Assembly (NCBI GenBank): GCA_035577985.1
Contig: DATJZY010000120.1
Span: 1-62,104, forward strand
Source of the DNA: Candidatus Eisenbacteria bacterium
GTDB taxonomy: Bacteria > Desulfobacterota > Binatia > DP-6
DNA: 62,104 nucleotides
Direction: 5' to 3'
Below are positions 44,216-54,307 of this stretch, piece by piece (the stretch's first letter is position 1; every line of letters starts with the position of its first letter). Position numbers and translations under genes: made by a program. The notes under the pieces are model-generated. The model was not told the origin of the DNA. It ran no database searches and worked only from the letters and a program-made list of their open reading frames with translations.

Positions 44216-44276
44216 TGAAGATTTCGCGGCCGGTTCGTAGGTTGGCTCCGCCTCACTACCTCGGCAGGAAAGAAGA

Positions 44277-44304
44277 AGCCCCCGGGCCATCCGGCCCGGG
44301 GGCT
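44277..44304 (-). terminator. Terminator of array copy 1
   Basis: A perfect 12-base-pair stem (44277-44288 with 44293-44304) with a 4-base loop; the minus strand runs into cttcttcttt. Same arms as at 42566. Confidence 0.88.
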
Positions 44305-44329
44305 TCGTGCTGCAGTGGATTCGAGGAAA

Positions 44330-45838
44330 TTACAGGATCTGGGCGCCGACGACGAGCGAGGTCGCGCCCGGACCGGGCAGGTCGGCCGACCCGTCGATCA
44401 GGACGTTACCCGTCGCAGGGATACAGAATACGGAGGCGAGCCTGGATCCAACGACGGAGCCACCCGTCAGGTCGCCGCCGGCAGTACCCGTCTCGGTGAT
44501 GTTGGTGACCGTCGGATCGCCGAATGCGCCGGCGTTGGCCTGAAGCGGGCAGAAGAGGCCGCCCGCGTCCGACTTCGAGGAGACCCCCGTCGTGATTCCC
44601 TTCAGGCTGACGGCGAAGGTCGGAAGGGACGGGCCTGCCGGGAGGCAGTCGTGCGACTCGCCCGTCGTCGCGCCCGCCACGCAGGGCGCGCCCACGTTCG
44701 CCGCCGCGGAATCACAGAAACCAGCCACGCACTGCGGGCACGGCTCGGCCGCATTGGCCGTCACGGCCACGGTCGACCCGAGCAGGACGTCGCCCGTGAA
44801 TGCACCGGTCGTCGGTACGACTGCGCTGTAACCCTTGGCGACGAACGTGTTGTCGACGCAGGTCGAGAGCGGGCCGTTCGCGATCGGGAGCGGCGAGCCG
44901 AAGAAGCAGCCGACGTCCGAGCAGTTGAGGTTCGAGCCGGTCTGCGCCGACGAGCGCGGGCAGACGCGGTCCTTGCCGCCGGCCAGGTTGAAGATCGTTT
45001 GGGTACCCGCCGGTGTCGCGCCGGCAGGAACGGTCGCGGCGCCGCCGCCGATGATGAGATCGCCGCAGTTGATCGTCGGGTTTGTCGGACCGTTCGTCGT
45101 ACCGCACGTCCCGGAGCCCGCGACGGTAACGATGGAGAACGTGGCCGCCGTGGGCGACTGCTCACAGGTCGACTGGTTGATGAAGTTCGTCGTCTGCGTC
45201 AGGACCGACGCCGACTGTCCCGAGAGGCCGGTGATCGTGCACGCCTTCCCGGGCGCGTCGAGCTTCTGCATGCAGCCCTTGCCCAGGCCGAGGCACTTCG
45301 TCGGCGAGGACACGGCGTTGGACGCGCTGTCGTCGTACTTGCAGACGACCTTGTCGAGCGCGACCGCGTCCGTGAAGAGACCGCCCTTGAGCGCCTTCGA
45401 GTCGGCGCCGATCAGGCCCTTGATCAGGTTCGCCACGCACTTGGTCTGCGCCGCGTAGCACCCGTTGATGCTCGTCGGCCCCGGCAAGACGTAGAGCTGC
45501 GCCTTCAGGCCCACCATCAACGCGTCCATCTCGGTCTTGAGCCCGCCGTCGCCGGAGAACGGACACGCCGCCAGGTACTTCGCATCAGCCTTCTCGATGC
45601 AGGAGGTCGCGAGTCCCGAGTACTTGTCGACGACCTTCTGCAGCTTGAGCGAGTCCTCGATTGTGCCGGTCTTGGCCGCCTTGGCCTGCACCCCGAGAAT
45701 GCCCTTCGTGTAGTTGATCGCGCACTTCATCTTCGCGTTCGAGCACCCCGCGTTCGTCGGAATTTGCGCCTGCGCCGTGCCACTCGCCACGACGGCGAAT
45801 GCGCCCACCACGAGCAGGGCCTTCATTTTGTTTACCAT
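44330..45838 (-). CDS. Secreted Cys-rich repeat protein (array copy 1)
   Basis: A 502-residue paralogue of copy 2. Signal peptide (about 1-25), two Cys-helical modules (CSNAKMKCAINYTKGILG and CYAAQTKCVANLIKGLIG), then a beta-rich Cys domain ending NVLIDGSADLPGPGATSLV. Identical module borders and Cys positions suggest the same fold. The start has caggagggg. Divergence between copies concentrates in loop segments (after the second module and in the HDCLPAG-SLKG region). Convergent or divergent partners: the cassette starting at 46007 is divergent, across about 170 bases. Confidence 0.85.
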   Translation of the reverse strand: MVNKMKALLVVGAFAVVASGTAQAQIPTNAGCSNAKMKCAINYTKGILGVQAKAAKTGTIEDSLKLQKVVDKYSGLATSCIEKADAKYLAACPFSGDGGLKTEMDALMVGLKAQLYVLPGPTSINGCYAAQTKCVANLIKGLIGADSKALKGGLFTDAVALDKVVCKYDDSASNAVSSPTKCLGLGKGCMQKLDAPGKACTITGLSGQSASVLTQTTNFINQSTCEQSPTAATFSIVTVAGSGTCGTTNGPTNPTINCGDLIIGGGAATVPAGATPAGTQTIFNLAGGKDRVCPRSSAQTGSNLNCSDVGCFFGSPLPIANGPLSTCVDNTFVAKGYSAVVPTTGAFTGDVLLGSTVAVTANAAEPCPQCVAGFCDSAAANVGAPCVAGATTGESHDCLPAGPSLPTFAVSLKGITTGVSSKSDAGGLFCPLQANAGAFGDPTVTNITETGTAGGDLTGGSVVGSRLASVFCIPATGNVLIDGSADLPGPGATSLVVGAQIL

Positions 45839-45909
45839 GGACCCCTCCTGTTTTCGTTGTGTTGTGTCGGGCGAACGATCGCCGTACGAGACGCCCGGAC
45901 CTGCTTCGG

Positions 45910-45938
45910 GTCATCCAACGCCGCTGCGCGGCTGTCAA
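45910..45938 (-). promoter_or_regulatory. Putative promoter of array copy 1
   Basis: On the minus strand TTGACA (45938-45933), 17 bases, GATGAC (45915-45910). It is preceded by an A/T-rich stretch that closely matches the sequence upstream of copy 2. Confidence 0.4.
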
Positions 45939-46006
45939 TAGAAATTTCACCGTGGACCGCCATGGCTTGTGCGACCCGGATGGAAATTGTTACTGAGGCG
46001 CACCCA

Positions 46007-47128
46007 ATGCTGCGGACCCGCTTCCTCTGGGCCGGATTCGCCCTCGTCACGGCGGTGCTGCGTGGCGGCGTGTCGATCGCGTCCGAACGCTCGGAGCTGC
46101 TCGTCGCCCAAGGTGAAGTGGCCTACAACGCCGGGCGCCGCGAGGAGGCGCGGCAGCGATTCGGCGAAGCGCTCCAGGCGGATCCCAACGATGACGCGGC
46201 GCGCCTCTGGCTCGACCTGATCAACGCGAACGTACCTGGCGAGGAAATCGGCGCAACGCGGCCGGGAAGCACCGTGAAATGGTGGGACATCGAGGCCGGG
46301 ACGGGCGTCGAATACGACAGCAACGTCAGGCTCGACTCGTCGGATCCGAAGGGCGACGCCGGCTTCCTCTTCACCCTGGCGGGTCACGTCGATCCGTATC
46401 GCGACGATCGAACGCTCGTTCGACTCGACTACGATTTCTTCCAGGTCCTGCACACGGACGTCACCGACTTCGACGTGCGCTCGAATCGTTTCCAGGGCAC
46501 GTTCGCGCGCGCCGTCGTCCCGTGGCTATGGCTCGGCACGCAGGGCGGCTACGACCATACGGTGCTGGGCAGCCACGCCTATCTCCAGACCCCCTGGGTC
46601 ATGCCGTACGCCTCGTTCATCGAAGGCGACCTCGGCTCGACGCAGCTCACCTACCGGTGGAGCTACGAGGACTACCTGGGGTCGCCGTTCGGCGAGCCCG
46701 ACCTCGATCGTGATGGGCCGTCGAACGCGATCGGCGTCACGCAGCTCCTGTTCTTCTTCGACCGCCGCCTCGCCCTCACGCTCGGGTATCTCTACTTCGA
46801 GGACGCGCCGCACAGCGCGTCGGGCAACGACTTCGCGCGCCACGTGCAGCAGGGCACGCTCGGCTTCCGCTTCCCCGCGATCTGGCGCACGCTCGTCGAG
46901 CTGGACTACGTGTACCGCTACGAGAACTACACGCAGCCGAACAGCGCCGCCGACTTCACGAAGCGGCGGCACGACAGCGGCAACTACATCGCGCTGTTCC
47001 TGCGCCGCCCGATCATCGAACACGTGGATGGCGTGCTCTCGTACTACGCGACCGTGAACGACTCGAACATCTCGGAGTTCGAATACACCCGCAACATCGT
47101 GTCGCTCGAGCTGCGGGTCTGGTTCTGA
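46007..47128 (+). CDS. Outer-membrane protein with TPR start and beta-barrel
   Basis: A 373-residue protein with a signal peptide (about 1-28), a short TPR pair (VAQGEVAYNAGRREEARQRF), then an alternating-strand beta-barrel with aromatic girdles (LDYDFFQV, TYRWSYEDYLGSPF, LELDYVYRY) and a terminal Phe (LRVWF). It resembles DUF560/Slam-like or TPR-barrel transporters. It starts the TPR-barrel - FecR - CHASE2 cyclase cassette. ATG 46007 opens the signal peptide; ATG 45980 is an alternative. Function: possible export or sensing pore; exact role unknown. Confidence 0.8.
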   Translation: MLRTRFLWAGFALVTAVLRGGVSIASERSELLVAQGEVAYNAGRREEARQRFGEALQADPNDDAARLWLDLINANVPGEEIGATRPGSTVKWWDIEAGTGVEYDSNVRLDSSDPKGDAGFLFTLAGHVDPYRDDRTLVRLDYDFFQVLHTDVTDFDVRSNRFQGTFARAVVPWLWLGTQGGYDHTVLGSHAYLQTPWVMPYASFIEGDLGSTQLTYRWSYEDYLGSPFGEPDLDRDGPSNAIGVTQLLFFFDRRLALTLGYLYFEDAPHSASGNDFARHVQQGTLGFRFPAIWRTLVELDYVYRYENYTQPNSAADFTKRRHDSGNYIALFLRRPIIEHVDGVLSYYATVNDSNISEFEYTRNIVSLELRVWF

Positions 47129-47139
47129 GCAGGTCGACC

Positions 47140-47991
47140 ATGACACGACATCGAGGACTCCACCGGCTGGTAGCGTTCGGACTCGTTCTGCTCGCGGCCG
47201 CCGTCGCCCGCGCCGCCGATCCGGCGGGGAGCGTCGCCTCGCTCGAGGGTCGCGCCGAGGCGCAGCACGGCGGCGAAGCCACCTGGGCGGCGCTCGCGGC
47301 CGGCAGCGACGTCTTCGTCGGCGATCACGTGCGCACGGCCGACGCCTCGCGGGTGAAGCTCCTCATGCGCGACGACTCCGTGCTGACGGTCGGCGCGAAG
47401 TCCGAGATCACCATCGACGAGCTGGCGGCGCGTCCCGGGGGCCCGAGCACGTCGCGTCTGGGTCAGCTCGTCGGCACGCTGCGCGCCGTCGTGACGGAGC
47501 GCTACGGCACGCGCGGGTCGAGCTTCGAGGTGAAGACCCCGACCGCCGTCGCCGGTGTCCGCGGGACGGGCTTCATCTCCCTCGTCGATCCCGACGCCAA
47601 GCGCACGCGCGTCATCGGGCTGTACGACATCACCTTCGTGCGGAGCGTGACCGACACGCAGGGACGCCACGAGGTCCGGATCGGACCGGGGCAGTTGACC
47701 GAGATCCTCGTCGGCGGCCAGCCGTCGAAGCCCCGCGAGGTCACCAAGACGGAGCTGCAGAGCTTCACCGGCCTGACCGAGATCAAGCCCGGGCCGCCGA
47801 GCGGCGGCGAAGCCGGCGGTCCTCCGTCAGGCCCGGGGAGCGTGCCGGCCGAGGGTAGCGGCGATCGCGGCGATCCCGCCACACCCGGACCCGGAGGCGG
47901 TCGCACGATCCAGCGTCCGGACGGCGTGATCGATCAGCCCGTCGACAAATTCCGCGGACCGCAGCCGCCCCCGCCACCCCCGCCGCGCTGA
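47140..47991 (+). CDS. Exported FecR-domain protein
   Basis: A 283-residue protein with a signal peptide (cleavage after ARA, about residue 25) and a FecR-type beta domain (SVASLEGRAEAQHGG, GDHVRTADASRVKLLM, then TAVAGVRGTGFISLVD). A Pro/Gly-rich disordered C-terminus ends in a polyproline tract. Unlike classical FecR it has no cytoplasmic anti-sigma part or membrane segment after the signal, so it is probably a periplasmic sensory partner. It is 11 bases after the barrel gene and 18 bases before the CHASE2 cyclase gene, all on the same strand. Confidence 0.86.
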   Translation: MTRHRGLHRLVAFGLVLLAAAVARAADPAGSVASLEGRAEAQHGGEATWAALAAGSDVFVGDHVRTADASRVKLLMRDDSVLTVGAKSEITIDELAARPGGPSTSRLGQLVGTLRAVVTERYGTRGSSFEVKTPTAVAGVRGTGFISLVDPDAKRTRVIGLYDITFVRSVTDTQGRHEVRIGPGQLTEILVGGQPSKPREVTKTELQSFTGLTEIKPGPPSGGEAGGPPSGPGSVPAEGSGDRGDPATPGPGGGRTIQRPDGVIDQPVDKFRGPQPPPPPPPR

Positions 47992-48009
47992 CGGCCGGGC
48001 CGGAGCCGC

Positions 48010-50106
48010 GTGAGTCGTCTCGTCGAGCGTCTCAGCGTCACGACGCTCTGCCTCGCGATCGCGCTCGTGTTCGCGGGCCTGCGGCTGCTCACGCCGCGGC
48101 CGCTCGAGATCCTCGAGCTGAAGGCGCTCGACCTCCGCTTCGCGCTGCGCGGCGCGCGGGCACCGACGGGCGACGTGGTGATCGTGGGCATCGACGAGCC
48201 GTCGCTCGCGCGCTACGGGCGCTGGCCGTGGCCGCGCAGCCGCGTCGCCGAGCTGACCCAAAAGCTGACCGAGCTCGGCACCAAGACGATCGCGCTCGAC
48301 GCCGTCTTCGACCTGCCCGACGTCGCGAACGACGCCGCGTTCGCCGAGGCGATGCGGTCGTCGGGGCGTGTTGTGCTCGGCGAGTTCTTCGACTTCGGCG
48401 ACGCCGCGGACGGCGGGCAGGTGGACTTTCCGGAGATCTCGATCCGCGATCGGGGCGGCGGCATGGCGCAGCTGCGCGAGGCGAAGGGCATCCGTGGCCC
48501 CGATCCGGAGCTCGCGGCGGCGGCCGTCGACGTCGGACACGTGAACTTCGTTCCCGACCTCGACCAGGGGTTTCGCCGCGTGCCGCTCGCGATCCGGATG
48601 GGCGAGCGCGTCGCACCCGCCCTCTCGATCGCGGCGCTCCGGCACTACCTCGGCGGCCCAGGCGGCGTCCTCACCACCGGCAGCGCGGGCCCGACCGAGC
48701 TCGCCATCGGCGACCACGTGATCCCGATCGACGCCTCGGGCGACCTCCGCATCGACTTCCTGGGCCCGACCGGAACCGTTCCCACGGTGAGCGCGCGCGA
48801 CGTGCTCGAGGGACGGGCGGAACGGAAGGCGCTCGAGGGCAAGCTCGCCTTGATCGCGCCCACCGCGGTCGGATTCGATTCGCGGCCGACGCCGTTCTCG
48901 GGCTCCGCGCCGGGCGTCGAGATCCACGCGAGCGTCATCGACAACCTGCTCCGCGGCCACGGTCTCGTGCGGCCGGCGTGGCTCGTCCCGGTCGAGGCCG
49001 GCATCACGCTCCTCTTCGGTCTCGCCGCCGGGCTCTTGATCCAGTGGCGCACGTTCGCGGGCGCCGTCGGCGTGCTCGGCCTCTACGTCGTGTACCTCGC
49101 CGTCACGCAGGTGGCCTTCGCCGACCGCGGGGTCGTGGCGTCGGTCATCTATCCGTACGGGGCGGTCATCACCGCGACGCTGGTCGGCGTCGTGCAGCAG
49201 TACCTCGGCGAAGCGCGCAAGCGGCAGTACATCCGGCGCGCGTTCCAGCACTACCTCGACCCGGAGGTCGTCGAGCAGCTCGCGCGCGAGCCGCATCGCC
49301 TGGCCCTCGGGGGCGAGCGGCGCGAGCTCTCGATCCTGTTCACCGACATCCGCGGCTTCTCGACCATCTCCGAGCAGATCCCGCCCGAGGACCTGGGCGA
49401 GCTCCTGACCGAGCACCTGGGGGCGCAGACCGACATCGTGATCAAGCACCGCGGCCTGCTCGACAAGTACATCGGCGACGCCGTCATGGCCTTCTGGGGC
49501 GCGCCGGCGCAGGTGCCGGACCACGCACGGCGCGCGTGCCTGGCGGCGCTCGAGATCCTCGCCAAGCTGACGGAGCTGCGCGCGCGCTGGCGGGCGCGCG
49601 ACTGGCCCGAGATCAACATCGGCGTCGGCATCGCGACCGGCGACGCCATCGTCGGGAACTTCGGCTCGTCGCAGCGCTTCAACTACACGGTGCTGAGCGA
49701 CGACGTGAACCTCGCGTCGCGGCTCGAGGGGCTGAACAAGCTCTACGGCACCCGGATCCTGGTCTCGGAGCGGACCCGGACGGCAATCGGCGAGGACTTC
49801 ATCTGTCGCGAGATCGACCGCGTGCGTCCCAAGGGAAAAACGCAGCCGGTCACGGTGTACGAGCTCCTGTGTCTGCGGTCGGACGACTCCGGGGGGCGCG
49901 CCGCGCGGCTGGCCGCGGCCTTCGCGCAGGCGTTCGTCGCCTACCGCGCGCGCCGCTTCGGCGAGGCGGTCGCCGCGCTGGAAGCGATGCTCGACCAGAA
50001 CCCCGGCGACGCCGCCATCGAGAAGTTCGTCAAACGCTGCCGCCTGCTCATGACCGATCCGCCCGGTCCCGACTGGGACGGGATCTACGACGCCCTGACG
50101 AAGTGA
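48010..50106 (+). CDS. CHASE2 sensor adenylate/guanylate cyclase
   Basis: A 698-residue membrane enzyme. One N-terminal helix (about 8-28), a large periplasmic CHASE2 domain (about 30-315: VVIVGIDEPSLARYGRWPWPR), three membrane helices (about 320-395), and a class III cyclase domain (about 430-620). The cyclase has the metal site LFTDIRGF (about residue 446) and YIGDAVMAFWG, and GIATGDAIVGNFG; base-selecting residues cannot be assigned by eye, so cAMP is only likely. A TPR-like tail closes the protein. It completes the cassette with the barrel and FecR proteins. GTG 48010 follows a cggag site. Confidence 0.92.
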   Translation: MSRLVERLSVTTLCLAIALVFAGLRLLTPRPLEILELKALDLRFALRGARAPTGDVVIVGIDEPSLARYGRWPWPRSRVAELTQKLTELGTKTIALDAVFDLPDVANDAAFAEAMRSSGRVVLGEFFDFGDAADGGQVDFPEISIRDRGGGMAQLREAKGIRGPDPELAAAAVDVGHVNFVPDLDQGFRRVPLAIRMGERVAPALSIAALRHYLGGPGGVLTTGSAGPTELAIGDHVIPIDASGDLRIDFLGPTGTVPTVSARDVLEGRAERKALEGKLALIAPTAVGFDSRPTPFSGSAPGVEIHASVIDNLLRGHGLVRPAWLVPVEAGITLLFGLAAGLLIQWRTFAGAVGVLGLYVVYLAVTQVAFADRGVVASVIYPYGAVITATLVGVVQQYLGEARKRQYIRRAFQHYLDPEVVEQLAREPHRLALGGERRELSILFTDIRGFSTISEQIPPEDLGELLTEHLGAQTDIVIKHRGLLDKYIGDAVMAFWGAPAQVPDHARRACLAALEILAKLTELRARWRARDWPEINIGVGIATGDAIVGNFGSSQRFNYTVLSDDVNLASRLEGLNKLYGTRILVSERTRTAIGEDFICREIDRVRPKGKTQPVTVYELLCLRSDDSGGRAARLAAAFAQAFVAYRARRFGEAVAALEAMLDQNPGDAAIEKFVKRCRLLMTDPPGPDWDGIYDALTK

Positions 50107-50109
50107 GCG

Positions 50110-50934
50110 TCACTCCGGGCGCCAGCGGCCGTCGCGCAGGACGAGCCGTCGCGGCGGCAGCCCGGAGCCCGTGTTGTCGGGATACGTCATCGCGGGCTCG
50201 GCACCGCCGGTCTCGATCTCGGGGCAGAGCGCCCGCACGACCCGCCGGCGGGCGTCGGCCAGCACGGCGTCGATGGAGGCGAAGCGACCGAGGTCGTCCA
50301 GCGTGCGGACGGTCGGCGGCATGAGCTGGATGCGTCCGGCCTGATACGCATCCAGCGCCGCCTTCGGCGTGAGCCACTCGTGGCTCACCGTCTCGGTGCC
50401 GTCGACGACGGCGTCCTGGCCTTCGGGCACGCGCCCGACCAGGAAGCGCGTGTCGAACCGCTTCGGGTTCACACGCGGCGTGATCCAGCGCGCGAAGTAG
50501 AAGAGGTCCTGCGTGGCGGGGACGAGCCCGTGCTCGGCGAGAAGCGCGGCGAGCGGCTCGCCCCCATGCAGCCGTGCCCGCAACGAGCGCAGCGCCTCCG
50601 GAAGCGCTCCGGCAATCGTCCGCCCGTCGCGTGCCGCGAGCAGGATACCCATCTCTTCGAACAGCTCGCGAACCGCCGCCACCCAGCACGGGAGCGCGTC
50701 GTCGGCCGTGTCGCCCTCGCCCGCGCTCGCCCACGACTGATCGGTGGGAAGACGTGCGCCCGGCGCCTCGGCGTCGTGCGGATCGACGATCCCGCCCGGA
50801 AACGCGTGCATGCCCGCAAAACTGATGCTCCCGTGCCGCTCCAGCATCAGCACCGAGAAGGGTCCGTCCTCCGACGGGTCGTCACGCAGGAGGAGCAGCG
50901 TGCTCGAAGGAAGCGGAGTCGCCGGCGTCGCCAC
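50110..50934 (-). CDS. NUDIX hydrolase
   Basis: A 274-residue protein of the NUDT19/RP2-like, CoA-diphosphatase-like type. The Nudix region has an insertion between the first Gly pair (AFPGGIVDPHDAE) and the catalytic helix AVRELFEEMGILL (the REUxEExGU pattern). The rest (LVPATQDLFYFARWITP, RFDTRFLVGRVPEGQD, HEWLTPKAALDAY) is as in that family. It should hydrolyse a nucleoside or CoA diphosphate. It is convergent with the cyclase gene (3 bases between stops). Confidence 0.9.
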   Translation of the reverse strand: MATPATPLPSSTLLLLRDDPSEDGPFSVLMLERHGSISFAGMHAFPGGIVDPHDAEAPGARLPTDQSWASAGEGDTADDALPCWVAAVRELFEEMGILLAARDGRTIAGALPEALRSLRARLHGGEPLAALLAEHGLVPATQDLFYFARWITPRVNPKRFDTRFLVGRVPEGQDAVVDGTETVSHEWLTPKAALDAYQAGRIQLMPPTVRTLDDLGRFASIDAVLADARRRVVRALCPEIETGGAEPAMTYPDNTGSGLPPRRLVLRDGRWRPE

Positions 50935-50982
50935 GGATCGAACATAGTCCGCTGCCGCCGCGAATCAAGGAACGCACCGCTC

Positions 50983-51204
50983 CTAGGCGCGACGATCGAC
51001 CAGCTGCCCGCGCCCGTCGGCCGACGCCGGCTCGTTGCGGGACGACGCCGACGCGCGTGCGGGCCTTTTCACGGCCTTACGCCCCTCGAGCGTCTCGCCG
51101 TCGAGCACGCGCGCCATGGCCTCCATGCCGGCTTGCGTCGGCCGCGCCGCGGCGGCGGCCGGCAGCAGCGCCGGGTCGGTCGTCGAGGCGATCGGGTTCG
51201 GCAT
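50983..51204 (-). CDS. Small hypothetical basic protein
   Basis: A 73-residue protein, Ala/Arg-rich, with the opening MPNPIASTTDPALLPAAAAA. A ggaga ribosome site lies 9 bases before the ATG at 51204. No domain or membrane segment; the central GMEAMARVLDGETLEGRKAV could be helical. The gene occupies most of the 321-base gap between the NUDIX and ABC genes. Support is only the ribosome site and codon pattern. Confidence 0.45.
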   Translation of the reverse strand: MPNPIASTTDPALLPAAAAARPTQAGMEAMARVLDGETLEGRKAVKRPARASASSRNEPASADGRGQLVDRRA

Positions 51205-51255
51205 GGACGTCTCCACTTTCGCTATCGGCCGACAACCGGCAAAACTTGAGGGCCG

Positions 51256-51935
<680 letters not shown>

Positions 51936-51939
<4 letters not shown>

Positions 51940-53123
51940 CGTACGGCCGCCTGGTCCTGCGCAACCTCTCCCGGCATCCGCTGCGGAGCCTCTTCACGAC
52001 GCTCTCGATCGCGCTCTCGATCTTCCTCGTGTGCGCCGTCCTTTCGCTGCCGAGCGCGCTCGCCGCGATCCTCGACAAGGCGGTCTCGAACACGCGCATC
52101 AGCGTGCACCACGAGGCGGGCCTCACCTACCTCCTGCCCGCGTCGTACGTGAACAAGATCCGGGGCGTGCCCGGCGTCGCCGCGGTCAACCACTTCACGT
52201 GGTTCGGCGGCATCTACGACGAGCCGAAGAACATGTTCCCGAACTTCGGGATCGACCCCGACACCGTCGCCGAGATGTGGCCCGACTACAAGATCGACCC
52301 GGCGGCGCTGCGTCGCTTCCGCGCCGTCCGCAACGGGGCGCTCGTCGGCGAGCAGACGATGCGGAAGTTCGGCTGGAAGACCGGACAGCTCATCACGCTG
52401 CGCGGCACGGCGTTCCCGGTGAACCTCACCTTCGAGATCGTCGGCATGATCCCCGCGGCGAGCGGCAACCCGGTCGTGCTGTGGTTCCACCACAAGTACC
52501 TCGAGGAGTCGCTGCAGCCGCGGCCGGGGTGGCCGTTCAGCGGCTTCCCGTTCGTCGGCATGGTGTGGGTGCAGGCCGATCGCCCCGAAAACGTCGAGCG
52601 CGTGATGCGCGACATCGACGCCCTGTTCCACAACTCCGAGGCCGAGACCGCCGCCGAGACGGAGAAGTCCTTCTACCAGAACTTCATGTCGAGCTATCAG
52701 GGCTTCATCCGCGTGATCCTCGGCGTCGGCTTCCTGGTCGTCGCGGCGGTCGTGCTGATCGCGGCCAACACGAGCGCGATGGGCGTCCGCGAGCGCATCC
52801 CGGAGATCGCCGTGCTGAAGAGCCTCGGCTTCCGCCGCCGGCCGATCCTCACCGTGCTGCTCTGCGAGTCGATGCTGCAGGGGCTCGTGGGCGGCGCCGC
52901 CGGTGCGGCGGGCGCGTTCTTCCTCTTCCGGGCGCTCGCGGCCGCCGGCAAGACGGGCGGGCTCGGACCTCTCTTGGGACCACTCGGCAGCTTCTACATG
53001 TCGCCCACGACGGCGATGCAGGGGCTCGCGATCGCGCTCGTCGTCGGTTTCGTGTCCGGCATCGTGCCGGCCTGGAACGGCGCGCGATTGAACGTGATCG
53101 ACGCGCTCCGGCGCCTCTTCTGA
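51936..53123 (+). CDS. FtsX-like ABC permease (first)
   Basis: A 395-residue permease: one N-terminal membrane helix (about 20-40), a large periplasmic MacB-like core (about 45-270), then three C-terminal helices (about 275-390). The ending helix with FVSGIVPAWNGARLNVIDALR is the family signature. Coupled to the ATPase by ATGA. The second permease starts 5 bases after its stop, so the pair may form a heterodimer. Confidence 0.92.
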
Positions 53124-53128
53124 CGTCG

Positions 53129-54307
53129 ATGCTCGTCCCCATCGCCTACGGCACGCGCAGCCTCTTCGTCCGGCGCTGGACGAGCATCTTCACCGCCGGC
53201 GGCATCGGGCTCGTGGTCGCGGTGACGATCCTCCTCGCGGGCCTGGTGGGTGGGCTCCAGCGGATGCTGGTCGGCACCGGCGATCCCGACAACCTCGTCG
53301 TCCTGCGCAAGGGCGCGACGAACGACGGGTCGAGCTTCCTCACGCGCGAAGCCGTGCAGATCGTCCGAGCCCTCCCGGGGATCGCGACCGGCGCCGACGG
53401 GCGGCCGCTGGTCTCGCCCGAGATCATCAACCAGCCGTTCATGCGCACGCGCGAGGGTGGGCGCGAGAACGTCCTCGTGCGCGGCATCGAGCCCGTGGCC
53501 TTCGAGGTGCATCGCGACGTGCGCCTCGTGGAAGGCCGCATGCTGCAGCCGAAGCTCGGCGAGGTCGTGGTCGGCAAGGGCGTTGCGCTCCGGCACGACG
53601 GCGCGCACGTCGGCGGACGGCTCTCCTTCGGGCGGCGCACCTGGACCGTCGTCGGCGTCTTCGACGGCGGCGGGACGGCGTTCGACAGCGAGATCTGGGC
53701 CGACCTCAGCGACGTGCAGGACGACGCGCGGCGGCCGTCGGGTTGCTCCGGCATCCGGCTGCGCATCGCGCCGGGAGCCGACCGGCAGGCGCTCGTCGAG
53801 CGCATCGCGGCCGACGCGCGCGTGACGCTCGAGGGGAAGCCGGAGACCGTCTACTACGAGGAGCAGGCCGAGGCCGCGAACTCCCTCTACGTCCTGGTGC
53901 TCGTGCTCGCCGTCATCATGGCGACCGGCGCCACGTTCGGCGCGCTCAACACCATGTACGCCGCGGTCGCGGGCCGCACGGCGGAGATCGGCACCCTGCG
54001 CGCGCTCGGGTTCTCGCGCACGGCGATCCTCCTGTCGTTCCTCTCGGAATCGCTCCTGCTCGCGGCCGGCGGCTTCGTGGGCGGCGTGGTCCTGGGCGTC
54101 GCCGCCATGTGGGCCGTCAACACGTTGCTCCAGGGCGTTGCCTTCAGCATGATGACCTTCAGCGTGGCGACCGTGCTGCTCCAACCGTCCACCACCGGCG
54201 TGCTCCTGGGCCTCCTGTTCGCGATCGCGATCGGCGGGCTCGGCGGGCTCGCGCCCGCGTGGCGGGCGTCGCGGTTGCGCGTCGTGGACGCGCTCCATCG
54301 GGCGTGA
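53129..54307 (+). CDS. FtsX-like ABC permease (second)
   Basis: A 392-residue permease with the same layout as the first: N-terminal helix (about 18-38), periplasmic core, and three C-terminal helices, ending GLAPAWRASRLRVVDALHR. It has a distinct periplasmic core (RGIEPVAFEVHRDVRLVEGR, VGVFDGGGTAFDSEIW) like MacB/YknZ-type permeases. Its stop overlaps the start of the adaptor by one base (TGATG). Confidence 0.92.
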   Translation: MLVPIAYGTRSLFVRRWTSIFTAGGIGLVVAVTILLAGLVGGLQRMLVGTGDPDNLVVLRKGATNDGSSFLTREAVQIVRALPGIATGADGRPLVSPEIINQPFMRTREGGRENVLVRGIEPVAFEVHRDVRLVEGRMLQPKLGEVVVGKGVALRHDGAHVGGRLSFGRRTWTVVGVFDGGGTAFDSEIWADLSDVQDDARRPSGCSGIRLRIAPGADRQALVERIAADARVTLEGKPETVYYEEQAEAANSLYVLVLVLAVIMATGATFGALNTMYAAVAGRTAEIGTLRALGFSRTAILLSFLSESLLLAAGGFVGGVVLGVAAMWAVNTLLQGVAFSMMTFSVATVLLQPSTTGVLLGLLFAIAIGGLGGLAPAWRASRLRVVDALHRA

